A program made the position numbers and the translations under genes. Below the pieces are notes generated by a model that worked only from the letters and a program-made list of their open reading frames with translations, was not told the origin of the DNA and searched no databases. Source: Oscillospiraceae bacterium (GTDB lineage Bacteria > Bacillota_A > Clostridia > Oscillospirales > Oscillospiraceae). From it: a DNA stretch of 6,422 nt. How positions within the stretch are numbered: the first letter of the stretch is position 1; each line of letters begins with the position of its first letter. Positions 1 to 5,977 of the stretch are shown piece after piece. The stretch lies in assembly GCA_017550765.1 (NCBI GenBank), contig JAFZOC010000314.1, positions 1-6,422 of the forward strand, read 5' to 3'.

Positions 1-986
1 ATCTGGACATCCGCTGGCTGGGCTGCGGACAGGGCCTCCTCTCCTGTCCGATCCGCCTTGAGGAACTGGCGGAACTCTTCGCCCGACCGGAGACCGCGCC
101 GACTGCGGTCTATGTGACGAGCCCGGACTATCTGGGCAACTGCGCCGAGCTCCGTCCCATCGCAGAGCTCTGTCACCGCCACGGGGCGCTGTTCCTGGTG
201 GATAACGCCCACGGGGCCTATCTGAAGTTCCTCTCCCCCGCCCGGCACCCGCTGGACCAGGGCGCGGACCTCTGCTGCGACTCCGCCCACAAGACCCTGC
301 CGGTGCTCACAGGCGGCGCGTATCTGCATCTGTTGCGCTCCTGCCCGGGAGCGCTCCTGCCCATGGCGGAGCAGGCGCTCTCCCTCTTCGCCAGCACCAG
401 CCCCTCCTATCTCATCCTCCAGTCTCTGGACGCGGCGAACGTGGCTCTGGCGGGCGACCTGCCCGGGGAGCTCCGCCGCATGGCAGCTCAGACCGAGCAG
501 CTGAAGGAGGAGCTCTGCCGAAAGGGCTGGGCGCTCGCCGGGGACGAGCCGCTGAAGATCGCGCTCTGTCCCAAAAGCCGTGGCTATCGTGGCACAGAAC
601 TGGCCGCGGTCCTTGAACAGGCCGGGATCGTCTCGGAATTCGCAGACCCCGATTACCTGGTCCTGATGCTCTCGCCTTTTCTCGCTCCATCGGCCCTGGC
701 TGTGCTCCGTGAGGCTCTGGACGCGCTGCCCGCGCGCTCCCCTGTGCGGGAGCTCCCGCCGCCTCTGCCCGCGCCGGACCCGGTGCTGCGTCCCAGAGAC
801 GCGCTCCTCGCGCCTTTCGAGACGGTCCCCACAGAGCAGAGCCTGGGGCGGATCCTGGCCTCGCCCAGCGTGGGCTGCCCGCCGGCGGTCCCCATCCTGA
901 TCTGCGGTGAACGGATCGGCCCCCAGGCGCAGCAGCTCTTCCGCTATTACGGGATCGACCGCGTCGACGTGATCCGAGAGATCTGA
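1..986 (+). CDS. Orn/Lys/Arg decarboxylase-like PLP enzyme, 5' truncated by the window edge
   Basis: The reading frame is open from base 3 to the TGA at 984-986, giving 327 visible residues; the true start lies to the left. The GTG at 114 is an internal valine, because homologous-looking sequence (LDIRWLG...) runs upstream of it in frame. The fold-type I PLP signature is clear. VDNAHGAYL (bases about 198-224) supplies the aspartate that contacts the pyridine nitrogen. DSAHKTLPVLTGGAYLHL follows, with the Schiff-base lysine at codon 291-293. The tail, with PILICGERI, resembles the small C-terminal domain of clostridial Orn/Lys/Arg decarboxylases. Family members decarboxylate basic amino acids in the cytoplasm to polyamines or cadaverine; which substrate is used cannot be read from this fragment. 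These clostridial proteins are usually around 450-490 residues, so roughly a third is missing. The gene converges on the M56 gene across a 307-base spacer. Confidence 0.88.
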   Translation, partial: LDIRWLGCGQGLLSCPIRLEELAELFARPETAPTAVYVTSPDYLGNCAELRPIAELCHRHGALFLVDNAHGAYLKFLSPARHPLDQGADLCCDSAHKTLPVLTGGAYLHLLRSCPGALLPMAEQALSLFASTSPSYLILQSLDAANVALAGDLPGELRRMAAQTEQLKEELCRKGWALAGDEPLKIALCPKSRGYRGTELAAVLEQAGIVSEFADPDYLVLMLSPFLAPSALAVLREALDALPARSPVRELPPPLPAPDPVLRPRDALLAPFETVPTEQSLGRILASPSVGCPPAVPILICGERIGPQAQQLFRYYGIDRVDVIREI

Positions 987-1246
987 GACGCGATCGTGAG
1001 ATGCTCCCGCCGGATGGGCAGGTGTCGCAAAACAGTTGTATACGATATGCAGGGACGGCATGACCGGAAAGTCATGCCGCCCCTGTTCTATCGGTCCATA
1101 TCGTGCCGTCTGTCCATACCGTATGCGATCGTTCTCGAGGCTCTATCCGGAGCCTGTGCCGGACGGTCGGAGCGCATCTATCGCTTTTCTGCGATATCTC
1201 CGGATCGCGAGGCTCCATGATGCCTCTTTGCCGGGGGCAGGAGCTG
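987..1246. other. Hairpin-rich intergenic spacer, no gene recognised
   Basis: I see no credible coding region here; the short open frames lack a ribosome binding site and family features. The spacer is dense in dyads instead. They are a large composite hairpin at 1042-1104, AGGCTC/GAGCCT at 1138-1155, TATCGC/GCGATA at 1179-1196 and GAGGC/GCCTC at 1209-1226. There are also longer-range complements (ATCCGGAG at 1145-1152 with CTCCGGAT at 1198-1205; GGAGCC at 1149-1154 with GGCTCC at 1211-1216). GTCCATATCG (1094-1103) recurs with one change at 1112-1121. It is most simply read as a structured 3' untranslated region of the decarboxylase-like gene. A small structured RNA is possible, but no known family was recognised. 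Confidence 0.4.
1042..1104 (+). other. Large imperfect hairpin downstream of the decarboxylase-like gene
   Basis: The inner stem pairs 1050-1064 with 1071-1085 over 15 positions with one A-C mismatch and closes on the loop CGGAAA. An outer 8-bp helix, ACGATATG at 1042-1049 with CATATCGT at 1097-1104, encloses it with an 11-base bulge on the 3' side. The sequence after the inner stem (TTCTATCGG) is only weakly U-rich, so it may be a poor first terminator, an RNA-stabilising 3' structure or part of a small RNA. The pairing is seen directly; the role is inferred. Confidence 0.45.
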
Positions 1247-1281
1247 AGCCCGCCGTTCCATTATGGGAACGGCGGGCTTTT
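1247..1281 (+). terminator. Intrinsic terminator hairpin, copy 1 of a duplicated element
   Basis: AGCCCGCCGTTCC (1247-1259) pairs perfectly with GGAACGGCGGGCT (1266-1278) around the six-base loop ATTATG and runs into TTTT at 1278-1281. The U-tract is on the plus strand, so it should end transcription coming from the decarboxylase-like gene. It also lies only 15 bases past the stop of the M56 gene on the other strand. There it may limit readthrough, although no U-tract follows in that direction. The same stem recurs at 4568-4599. Confidence 0.75.
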
Positions 1282-1293
1282 CGGATCGACTCG

Positions 1294-4050
1294 TCATCGT
1301 TGCTGGATGCCAAACAGCCGCCAAAAGTCCTCGTTGTCATGGGCGAAGCGGTAGAACGCTCCATTTGCAAAAACTATGCCGCAGCTGTCCTCCGCAGGAC
1401 AGCAGGAGATCGTGCTGCCGTCGGCAAGCGTCAGCGTCAGGACGCTCCCGAAGGGGCAGCCCGTGCCTCCGGGCATGGCCTCGGCGTTCTTCAGCCAGGT
1501 CTCCAGCTTGGCGAGGCTCTCGGCGTCGGCGATCACATAGTCCCCACCGATCGTATGAAGGCTGGCCCTCGTCGACCCGACGGCCTTTTCCGGTGTGTAG
1601 GGCTCCGCACCCTCTGAAGCGACGTTCAGCCGAAAGACAGCGCGATAGACGCTCTCCTCACAGGCTCCTTCCGACGCGATATAGCGTCCCGCCGGGCCGT
1701 AGACCTCGATAACGCCGTAATATCTTCCGGGAGCGAGCCAGTTGACGGCGGTATCCCCGTACCAGTCTCCCCGGAGCAGTTCGTACTGCTCGTCATAGAT
1801 CTGCAGTCCGCTCTTGCGTGAGTATCCTTCAAACCGGACCAGAAGATCGTCCGCCAATGTTAGTGTGGGGATCTTATCCTGATCTCCGAGCGCGACAGTG
1901 AGCGGCTCCCCGTCTGCGAAGAGCCATCCGTAGTCCGTCCATATTTTTTCATTCAACAGGTACAGAACAGGCTCTATGGTAGCTCCGCCGCTGGATATTG
2001 TGACAGACTGAGTATGTGCTCCGGCAAGGAAGGCGTCAATGTCCTGTGTAAAGATGTCTATATAGAGGCCGGGACCCGGTCGGAACTCTCCGTTTTCATC
2101 AGCTTTCAGAAGAAAGACGTGCTCGGGAGGGCCGTCCAGCTCGCCGTCGTAGGCCTCCAGACAATAGCTGTCATCGATCGGGAAGCGCCAGATCAGCTGC
2201 CCCGATCCGATCTCCTCCCCTTCAAACGCCAGCAGATCTGACCATGTCAGGGCCAGGCCCTTGTCTGCCAGCGCGTAAACATCATTCAACGTCATGCGAT
2301 GCGATGTCGTTCCTTCCTGTTGTCTTGCCAAGGCCCAGGCCATCAGTTCGTCCATCAGGTCCTCACCGCAATCCAGGTACCACACGGTGTCAAGGGAGGA
2401 GAGCATCCTCGATGCGATGCAAAGCATCTCGCCGCCGCTCTCTTCGAAACGCAGCGCCCAGCCGACATCCTGCGGAAAGTCCTCGCAGAGGATCTGAATG
2501 ACTCGATCCGGGTCGCTGGCCGGAAATCCATGCGTCTCCCGTACGGTCCATGTTTGCGCCGAAACGATCTCGTCAAAGCTCTTGGCTCTGTCTGTGTATT
2601 GTCGGCCTGTGTTATCGATCACAGTCAGGATCTGCCCATTGGCAAAGCTGTGAAGAAAGGCCAGCGGATCGGAGCTGAGGAGTTCGGTTGCCGTTTTTCC
2701 TTCCGGCACCCGATCCGGCGCCGTGGAGGGCGCAGGGATGAAGGCCGCCAGCGCCGCCTCATAGTCCCCGGCGGCGGTGCGGTAGTACCGCACGTCGTTT
2801 CCAAAGCAAACGGCGGCGAGACGCTCGGACTGATAGAGGATGATCCGGTAATCGTCCTCGATCATGAATTCGATAAAGCCGCGCGGCTCGGGAGAGGACG
2901 AAGGCGCGCGGCGCTGCGTCCAGTTCGCGCTCTCCAGGAACTGCGCCAGCGCCTTGCTGTCCGCGACGCCCGGCTGGACACCGCCAGAGTCCGCCGGATA
3001 CAGGTCCGCATAGGGCGCCGTGCCGTTCTGCCCGATCAGCGGGATCGCGTTTTTGTAGTTGAGAAAGGAAAGATCCGGCTCGCTCGGCAACGGCTTGGCC
3101 GCAAAGCACACGATCAGCACGATACAGCCCAGCACGGCGGCGAGGACGATCCAGAACGCCGGCTTTTTGTAGTTCAACACCGCTTTGACGCGGGTCTTCA
3201 CGTCCGTCTCACCAAAGGCCACCGGGCAGGCGGCGAGGATGCGGTGGGCGCTGCAGTTGAGCAGCGTCTGCGAATAGGCCGCGCGCTCCGTGCGCCCCAG
3301 TTCGCGGATCACCTTCTCGTCGCAGGCCAGCTCGATATCCCGGCACAGCAGCACATAGGCCAGCCAGCAGAAGGGGTCGAACCAGTGGATGCTGAGGATC
3401 AGAAAGCCCAGAGGCTTCCAGATGTGGTCTAGACGGCGCAGATGCGCGCGCTCGTGGGCGAGGACATAGCGTTGCTCCTCTTCGCTCAAAGAGGACGGCA
3501 GATACACCGTCGGTCGCACTATGCCGAGAATAAAGGGGCTCGCCAGTTCATCGCAGATCCGGATATCGCCGCGCTGCCGCAGGGACGCGGACACTCTTTT
3601 TCGCAGGGCCAGCGTACTGACGACCGCATACAGCAGCATGGCGGCCAAGCCCAGCAGATAGACCAGTTCGAGCGGCGGCAGATAGGCGTCGCGGCTGCGC
3701 TGGGTGACGGCATATGCTGTGCCGGGGATCTCCCGGATCGTCTCGGTGCTCGATCGCGGCCGCTCGATCTGAACGGTGTCCACCACGACCAGCGGCTTTT
3801 CGCTGCCGCCGGCGGGGCGGAAGACCTCCACTTCGCCGCTCTCGCCCACGATCGACGGTGTCGCCTGAAAAGCCGACAGCGGCGAAGGTATACTGAACGG
3901 GCAGACGAGCCGGATCGCCACCAGCGCCCACATCGCGCAGACGATCCAGCGCGGCGCTTTGCGGAGCAGCGCCCGGAGCACGACCACGGCGAGGATCAGG
4001 ATGCTCCCCGCCGCGCTCATGTTCAGCAGCTTCAGGAACCATGCGTCCAT
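1294..4050 (-). CDS. BlaR1-like M56 membrane metallopeptidase with a large non-PBP sensor region
   Basis: This 918-residue protein is the likely signal transducer for the repressor encoded just upstream. Hydrophobic segments lie at about 12-30, 36-52, 127-149, 211-236 and 298-317. The M56 zinc site is HERAH at 199-203, with E240 of DIELACDE as the probable third ligand. FGETDVKTRVKAVLNYKKP (280-297) before the last membrane segment is typical of clostridial BlaR1-like proteins. Residues 318-918 should lie outside the cell. They form several modules (about 325-437, 470-575, 585-680, 693-812 and 830-918) rich in W, Y and beta-like sequence. The SxxK, SxN and KTG motifs of a penicillin-binding sensor do not occur in order, so this is not a classical beta-lactam receptor. 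The ATG at 4048-4050 follows the repressor stop by one base and has GGGAGGG upstream at 4059-4065, which supports this start and translational coupling. The ligand is unknown. Confidence 0.9.
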   Translation of the reverse strand: MDAWFLKLLNMSAAGSILILAVVVLRALLRKAPRWIVCAMWALVAIRLVCPFSIPSPLSAFQATPSIVGESGEVEVFRPAGGSEKPLVVVDTVQIERPRSSTETIREIPGTAYAVTQRSRDAYLPPLELVYLLGLAAMLLYAVVSTLALRKRVSASLRQRGDIRICDELASPFILGIVRPTVYLPSSLSEEEQRYVLAHERAHLRRLDHIWKPLGFLILSIHWFDPFCWLAYVLLCRDIELACDEKVIRELGRTERAAYSQTLLNCSAHRILAACPVAFGETDVKTRVKAVLNYKKPAFWIVLAAVLGCIVLIVCFAAKPLPSEPDLSFLNYKNAIPLIGQNGTAPYADLYPADSGGVQPGVADSKALAQFLESANWTQRRAPSSSPEPRGFIEFMIEDDYRIILYQSERLAAVCFGNDVRYYRTAAGDYEAALAAFIPAPSTAPDRVPEGKTATELLSSDPLAFLHSFANGQILTVIDNTGRQYTDRAKSFDEIVSAQTWTVRETHGFPASDPDRVIQILCEDFPQDVGWALRFEESGGEMLCIASRMLSSLDTVWYLDCGEDLMDELMAWALARQQEGTTSHRMTLNDVYALADKGLALTWSDLLAFEGEEIGSGQLIWRFPIDDSYCLEAYDGELDGPPEHVFLLKADENGEFRPGPGLYIDIFTQDIDAFLAGAHTQSVTISSGGATIEPVLYLLNEKIWTDYGWLFADGEPLTVALGDQDKIPTLTLADDLLVRFEGYSRKSGLQIYDEQYELLRGDWYGDTAVNWLAPGRYYGVIEVYGPAGRYIASEGACEESVYRAVFRLNVASEGAEPYTPEKAVGSTRASLHTIGGDYVIADAESLAKLETWLKNAEAMPGGTGCPFGSVLTLTLADGSTISCCPAEDSCGIVFANGAFYRFAHDNEDFWRLFGIQQR

Positions 4051-4051
4051 C

Positions 4052-4417
4052 TCACTTTCCCTCCCGGTAAGCGTCGATCAGCTTCTGGATCTCGTCCACC
4101 TCGCCTGCGGACAGCGGCTTGCGGGAGGTAAAGGCCGCCAGAAAGGCCGGGAGAGACCCGGCGAAGGTCTCTTCCACAAAGCGTTCGCTCTGTGCGGCGG
4201 CAAACTCTTCCCGCGACACCAGCGCCGTCACGGTGCCGTCCACGTTCTGAAAAATGCCCCGCTCGCAGAGCTTTTTCAGTACCGTGTAAGTTGTGGATTT
4301 CTTCCAATCCAGCTCCTTCGCGCACAGCCGCACCAGCGCCGTCGAATTGTTCGGGGCATTGTCCCAGATCAGGTCGGCAAAGCGGGCTTCCACCGCGCCG
4401 AGTTTCTTATCTTCCAT
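4052..4417 (-). CDS. BlaI/MecI/CopY-family transcriptional repressor
   Basis: This 121-residue cytoplasmic DNA-binding protein has the usual length of the family (about 120-130). The N-terminal winged helix spans residues 5-70. The recognition-helix region WKKSTTYTVLKKLCERGIF (38-56) is a close match to the family pattern, and TVTALVSREEF (62-72) forms the wing and linker. The C-terminal part (75-118) should be the helical dimerisation region; FLAAF at about 92-96 lies near where the partner protease system usually leads to cleavage. The ATG at 4415-4417 has AAAGGAGG at 4425-4432, seven bases away, an excellent ribosome binding site. The TGA is one base before the M56 start, so the two are coexpressed. 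Two operator-like dyads in its promoter point to autorepression. The genes controlled beyond this operon are unknown. I give no symbol because the inducer is probably not a beta-lactam. Confidence 0.92.
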   Translation of the reverse strand: MEDKKLGAVEARFADLIWDNAPNNSTALVRLCAKELDWKKSTTYTVLKKLCERGIFQNVDGTVTALVSREEFAAAQSERFVEETFAGSLPAFLAAFTSRKPLSAGEVDEIQKLIDAYREGK

Positions 4418-4436
4418 ATGGGCGCCTCCTTTTGAG

Positions 4437-4453
4437 GTCTATTCATTATCGAC
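4437..4453 (-). promoter_or_regulatory. Operator-like dyad O2, downstream of the predicted start of transcription
   Basis: The plus-strand sequence GTCTATTCATTATCGAC has the same 17-bp design as O1: arms GTCTAT and ATCGAC with one mismatch around five bases. Its centre is 27 bp from that of O1. It falls at the beginning of the leader. In addition, GAGGTCTATT (4434-4443) and AATAGACCTC (4474-4483) form a perfect 10-bp inverted repeat linking the outer arms of O2 and O1. Paired sites would suit cooperative binding of two repressor dimers. Confidence 0.55.
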
Positions 4454-4462
4454 CTTGTATGT

Positions 4463-4491
4463 AGTCTATCATCAATAGACCTCTTTGTCAA
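4463..4491 (-). promoter_or_regulatory. Predicted sigma-A promoter of the repressor-M56 operon
   Basis: On the minus strand a perfect -35 TTGACA (4486-4491) is followed by a 17-base spacer and TAGACT (4463-4468), four of six to the -10 consensus. Transcription would start near 4456, leaving a leader of about 40 bases before the repressor ATG. The match to a repressor-type arrangement, with a dyad filling the spacer, strengthens the call. Confidence 0.72.
4464..4480 (-). promoter_or_regulatory. Operator-like dyad O1 (probable BlaI-family site)
   Basis: GTCTATTGATGATAGAC on the minus strand is a 17-bp sequence with perfect 6-bp arms GTCTAT/ATAGAC around five bases. It lies between the -35 and -10 boxes and overlaps the -10, so a bound dimer would block RNA polymerase. 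The size and TA-rich inverted half-sites fit BlaI/MecI-family operators, but the exact sequence specificity is inferred from position. Confidence 0.65.
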
Positions 4492-4562
4492 TACCATTGA
4501 GGCTCCAGGACCACAAAAAATGCCTTTTTCCGGAGCGCGTCTCACGGCGAGACGTGTTTCAC

Positions 4563-4599
4563 GAGAAAGCCCGCCGTTCCGTTATGGGAACGGCGGGCT
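4563..4599 (-). terminator. Intrinsic terminator-like hairpin, copy 2 of a duplicated element
   Basis: AGCCCGCCGTTCC (4568-4580) pairs perfectly with GGAACGGCGGGCT (4587-4599) around the loop GTTATG. Read on the minus strand, it is followed by TTTCTC, a modest U-tract. It lies downstream of the stronger terminator at 4750-4796 and about 75 bases before the -35 of the repressor promoter. It would therefore act as a back-up terminator that shields the repressed operon from readthrough. The 32-base core differs from the copy at 1247-1278 by one loop base. Confidence 0.6.
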
Positions 4600-4749
4600 C
4601 TGGGTCAGATCAATGCAGGCTGCTCTCTACTGTATGGGTCTCCGGAGCGCTCATCACGTACCTGTGGCTCTGGATAGGCAGCTCGGTCACGTTATGTGCG
4701 TCACACAGGCGGTCGAAGCAATGATACAGCGTCATTTGGGTATCGACAG
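4600..4749. other. Intergenic stretch between two terminators, nothing recognised
   Basis: No coding region is supported. A frame on the minus strand could be read from a TTG near 4846 to 4610. It has no convincing ribosome binding site and runs straight through the terminator at 4750-4796. The only structure noted is CTCCGGAG near 4640 and a distant CCTGTG/CACAGG pair. It could be decayed sequence. Confidence 0.35.
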
Positions 4750-4796
4750 AGAAAAAGAGGAAGACGATCTGCCCAAGTAAAAGGAGATCGTCTTCC
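4750..4796 (-). terminator. Strong intrinsic terminator of the dxr-rseP operon
   Basis: Read on the minus strand, GGAAGACGATCT (4796-4785) pairs perfectly with AGATCGTCTTCC (4770-4759) across a 14-base loop. It is followed directly by TCTTTTTCT (4758-4750), a good U-tract. It lies about 105 bases after the rseP stop codon and is the natural end of that transcript. On the plus strand the stem is followed by ATTTCTTTG, so weak activity the other way is possible. Confidence 0.85.
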
Positions 4797-4900
4797 ATTT
4801 CTTTGCCGATCCTGCCAGCCGGATGCCCCGATCGGTATCTCTCCAAAACCGCCTTTTGGACGGTCGGCTGAAGGCAGGCAGTCCTATCGCGTTGGTCCCA

Positions 4901-5962
4901 TCACTTTCTCACGATCCGCAGGACGTCGTTGAACATCACGAAGGCCATCAGCGCCAGCAGCAGGATCATGCCAGCCGCGTGGATATAGCCCTCGTACTTG
5001 GGGTCGAGCTTCTTGCGGGTGACGCTCTCGATGCCCCAGGTGATCAGCAGGAAAAAGACCCGGCCGCCGTCCAGCGCAGGGATCGGCAGCATGTTCATGA
5101 TCGCCAGATTGATCGCGATCAGCGCCCCGATATACAGGATGTTCTCCAGGGCCTCCCCGAAGGTCTGGGACTGGTTCCCGGTCTCGGCCATCAGATCCAC
5201 GATGCCCACCGGGCCGGAGAGCTCCTTCATCTCCACCTTCCCGTGGATCAGGTCGCCCAGGCTCATCCAGACCATGCGGCTGAACTGCATGGCCGTATCC
5301 CAGGTGTACTGGAGCTTGACGGGGAAGGTCGCCTCGACCACGCCGCCGATGTAGAAGCCGAACATCTTCTTCTCCTGGCCCTCGTACTCCACAGGGACCA
5401 TGTAGTAGTCGTCCAGCTCCACCTTTTTCCCGTCGCGGACCACGACGATATCGTAAGTGTCGCCGCCGCGGCTGAGGAAGGTGGTCACATCACCGTTGTC
5501 GTAGATCCTGTGTCCGTCTATCTTGTAGAAGAGGTCGCCCGCCTGCAGCCCGTCCGCCGCCTCGTAGGGACAGCCCTCCATGAAACCAGTCAGGATCGGT
5601 GCGCGAAAGGCCTCCGCGCCGAGAAAGAGGAAGAAGATGATCGCCAGGCCCAGCAGGAAATTCATGAATGCGCCGGCGCAGAGGATGATCATCCGTTTCC
5701 AGGGCTTCTGATTGGTGAAAGCGCGCGGATCCTCGGAAGCGCTGTCCTCCCCGGCCATGGCGCAGTATCCGCCCAGGGGGATGCAGCGCAGCGCGTACAG
5801 GGTCTCGCCCTTTTTCTTTTTCCAGATCGCCGGGCCCATGCCGATGGAGAACTCATCCACCCGCACCCCGCAGGCTTTGGCCGTGATGAAGTGCCCGAAC
5901 TCATGGATGCCGATCAGCACGCCGAAGAGGAGGATCGCGAACAGGATATATACGATGGTCAT
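4901..5962 (-). CDS. rseP: RseP/RasP site-2 protease (M50 membrane zinc metallopeptidase)
   Basis: This 353-residue protein cleaves transmembrane segments inside the membrane, typically anti-sigma factors after a first cut outside, and remnant signal peptides. HEFGH at 20-24 in the first membrane helix gives two zinc ligands and the catalytic glutamate. NMLPIPALDGGR (290-301) supplies the third ligand, D298, in the conserved NxxPxxxLDGG motif. Membrane segments lie at about 2-19, 92-115, 276-308 and 327-347. A single PDZ-like domain spans roughly 125-185 (LQAGDLFYKIDGHRI), and GPVGI is at 250-254. The length matches one-PDZ Gram-positive members. The ATG at 5960-5962 has GGAG nine bases upstream (5972-5975), which overlaps the region just after the dxr stop; 15 bases separate the two genes, so they share a transcript. 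The gene ends the operon at a terminator; ispG, a frequent next gene in Firmicutes, is absent. Confidence 0.95.
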   Translation of the reverse strand: MTIVYILFAILLFGVLIGIHEFGHFITAKACGVRVDEFSIGMGPAIWKKKKGETLYALRCIPLGGYCAMAGEDSASEDPRAFTNQKPWKRMIILCAGAFMNFLLGLAIIFFLFLGAEAFRAPILTGFMEGCPYEAADGLQAGDLFYKIDGHRIYDNGDVTTFLSRGGDTYDIVVVRDGKKVELDDYYMVPVEYEGQEKKMFGFYIGGVVEATFPVKLQYTWDTAMQFSRMVWMSLGDLIHGKVEMKELSGPVGIVDLMAETGNQSQTFGEALENILYIGALIAINLAIMNMLPIPALDGGRVFFLLITWGIESVTRKKLDPKYEGYIHAAGMILLLALMAFVMFNDVLRIVRK

Positions 5963-5977
5963 TTTCTTATGCTCCGA

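Noticed and set aside
114..116. GTG at 114 as the start of the decarboxylase-like gene
   Set aside because: The same frame is open to the left edge and encodes plausible family sequence, and starting here would delete most of the PLP-binding domain.
996..1617. Plus-strand open frames after the decarboxylase-like gene
   Set aside because: They cross the terminator at 1247-1281 and the antisense of the M56 gene, and their translations have no recognisable features.
2299..3432. Long open frame (377 codons) on the plus strand opposite the M56 gene
   Set aside because: It is fully antisense to a clearly recognised gene, has arginine-rich low-complexity composition typical of GC-rich shadow frames, and shows no family motif or convincing ribosome binding site.
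4520..4780. Plus-strand 86-codon open frame in the same spacer
   Set aside because: It reads through the hairpin at 4568-4599, lacks a ribosome binding site and promoter, and ends inside the terminator loop; it looks like chance.
4610..4846. Possible 78-residue small protein on the minus strand between rseP and the repressor operon
   Set aside because: It starts at TTG with only a weak upstream purine run, has no recognisable domain, and its frame runs through the 12-bp terminator stem and U-tract at 4750-4796, which should stop its transcription.
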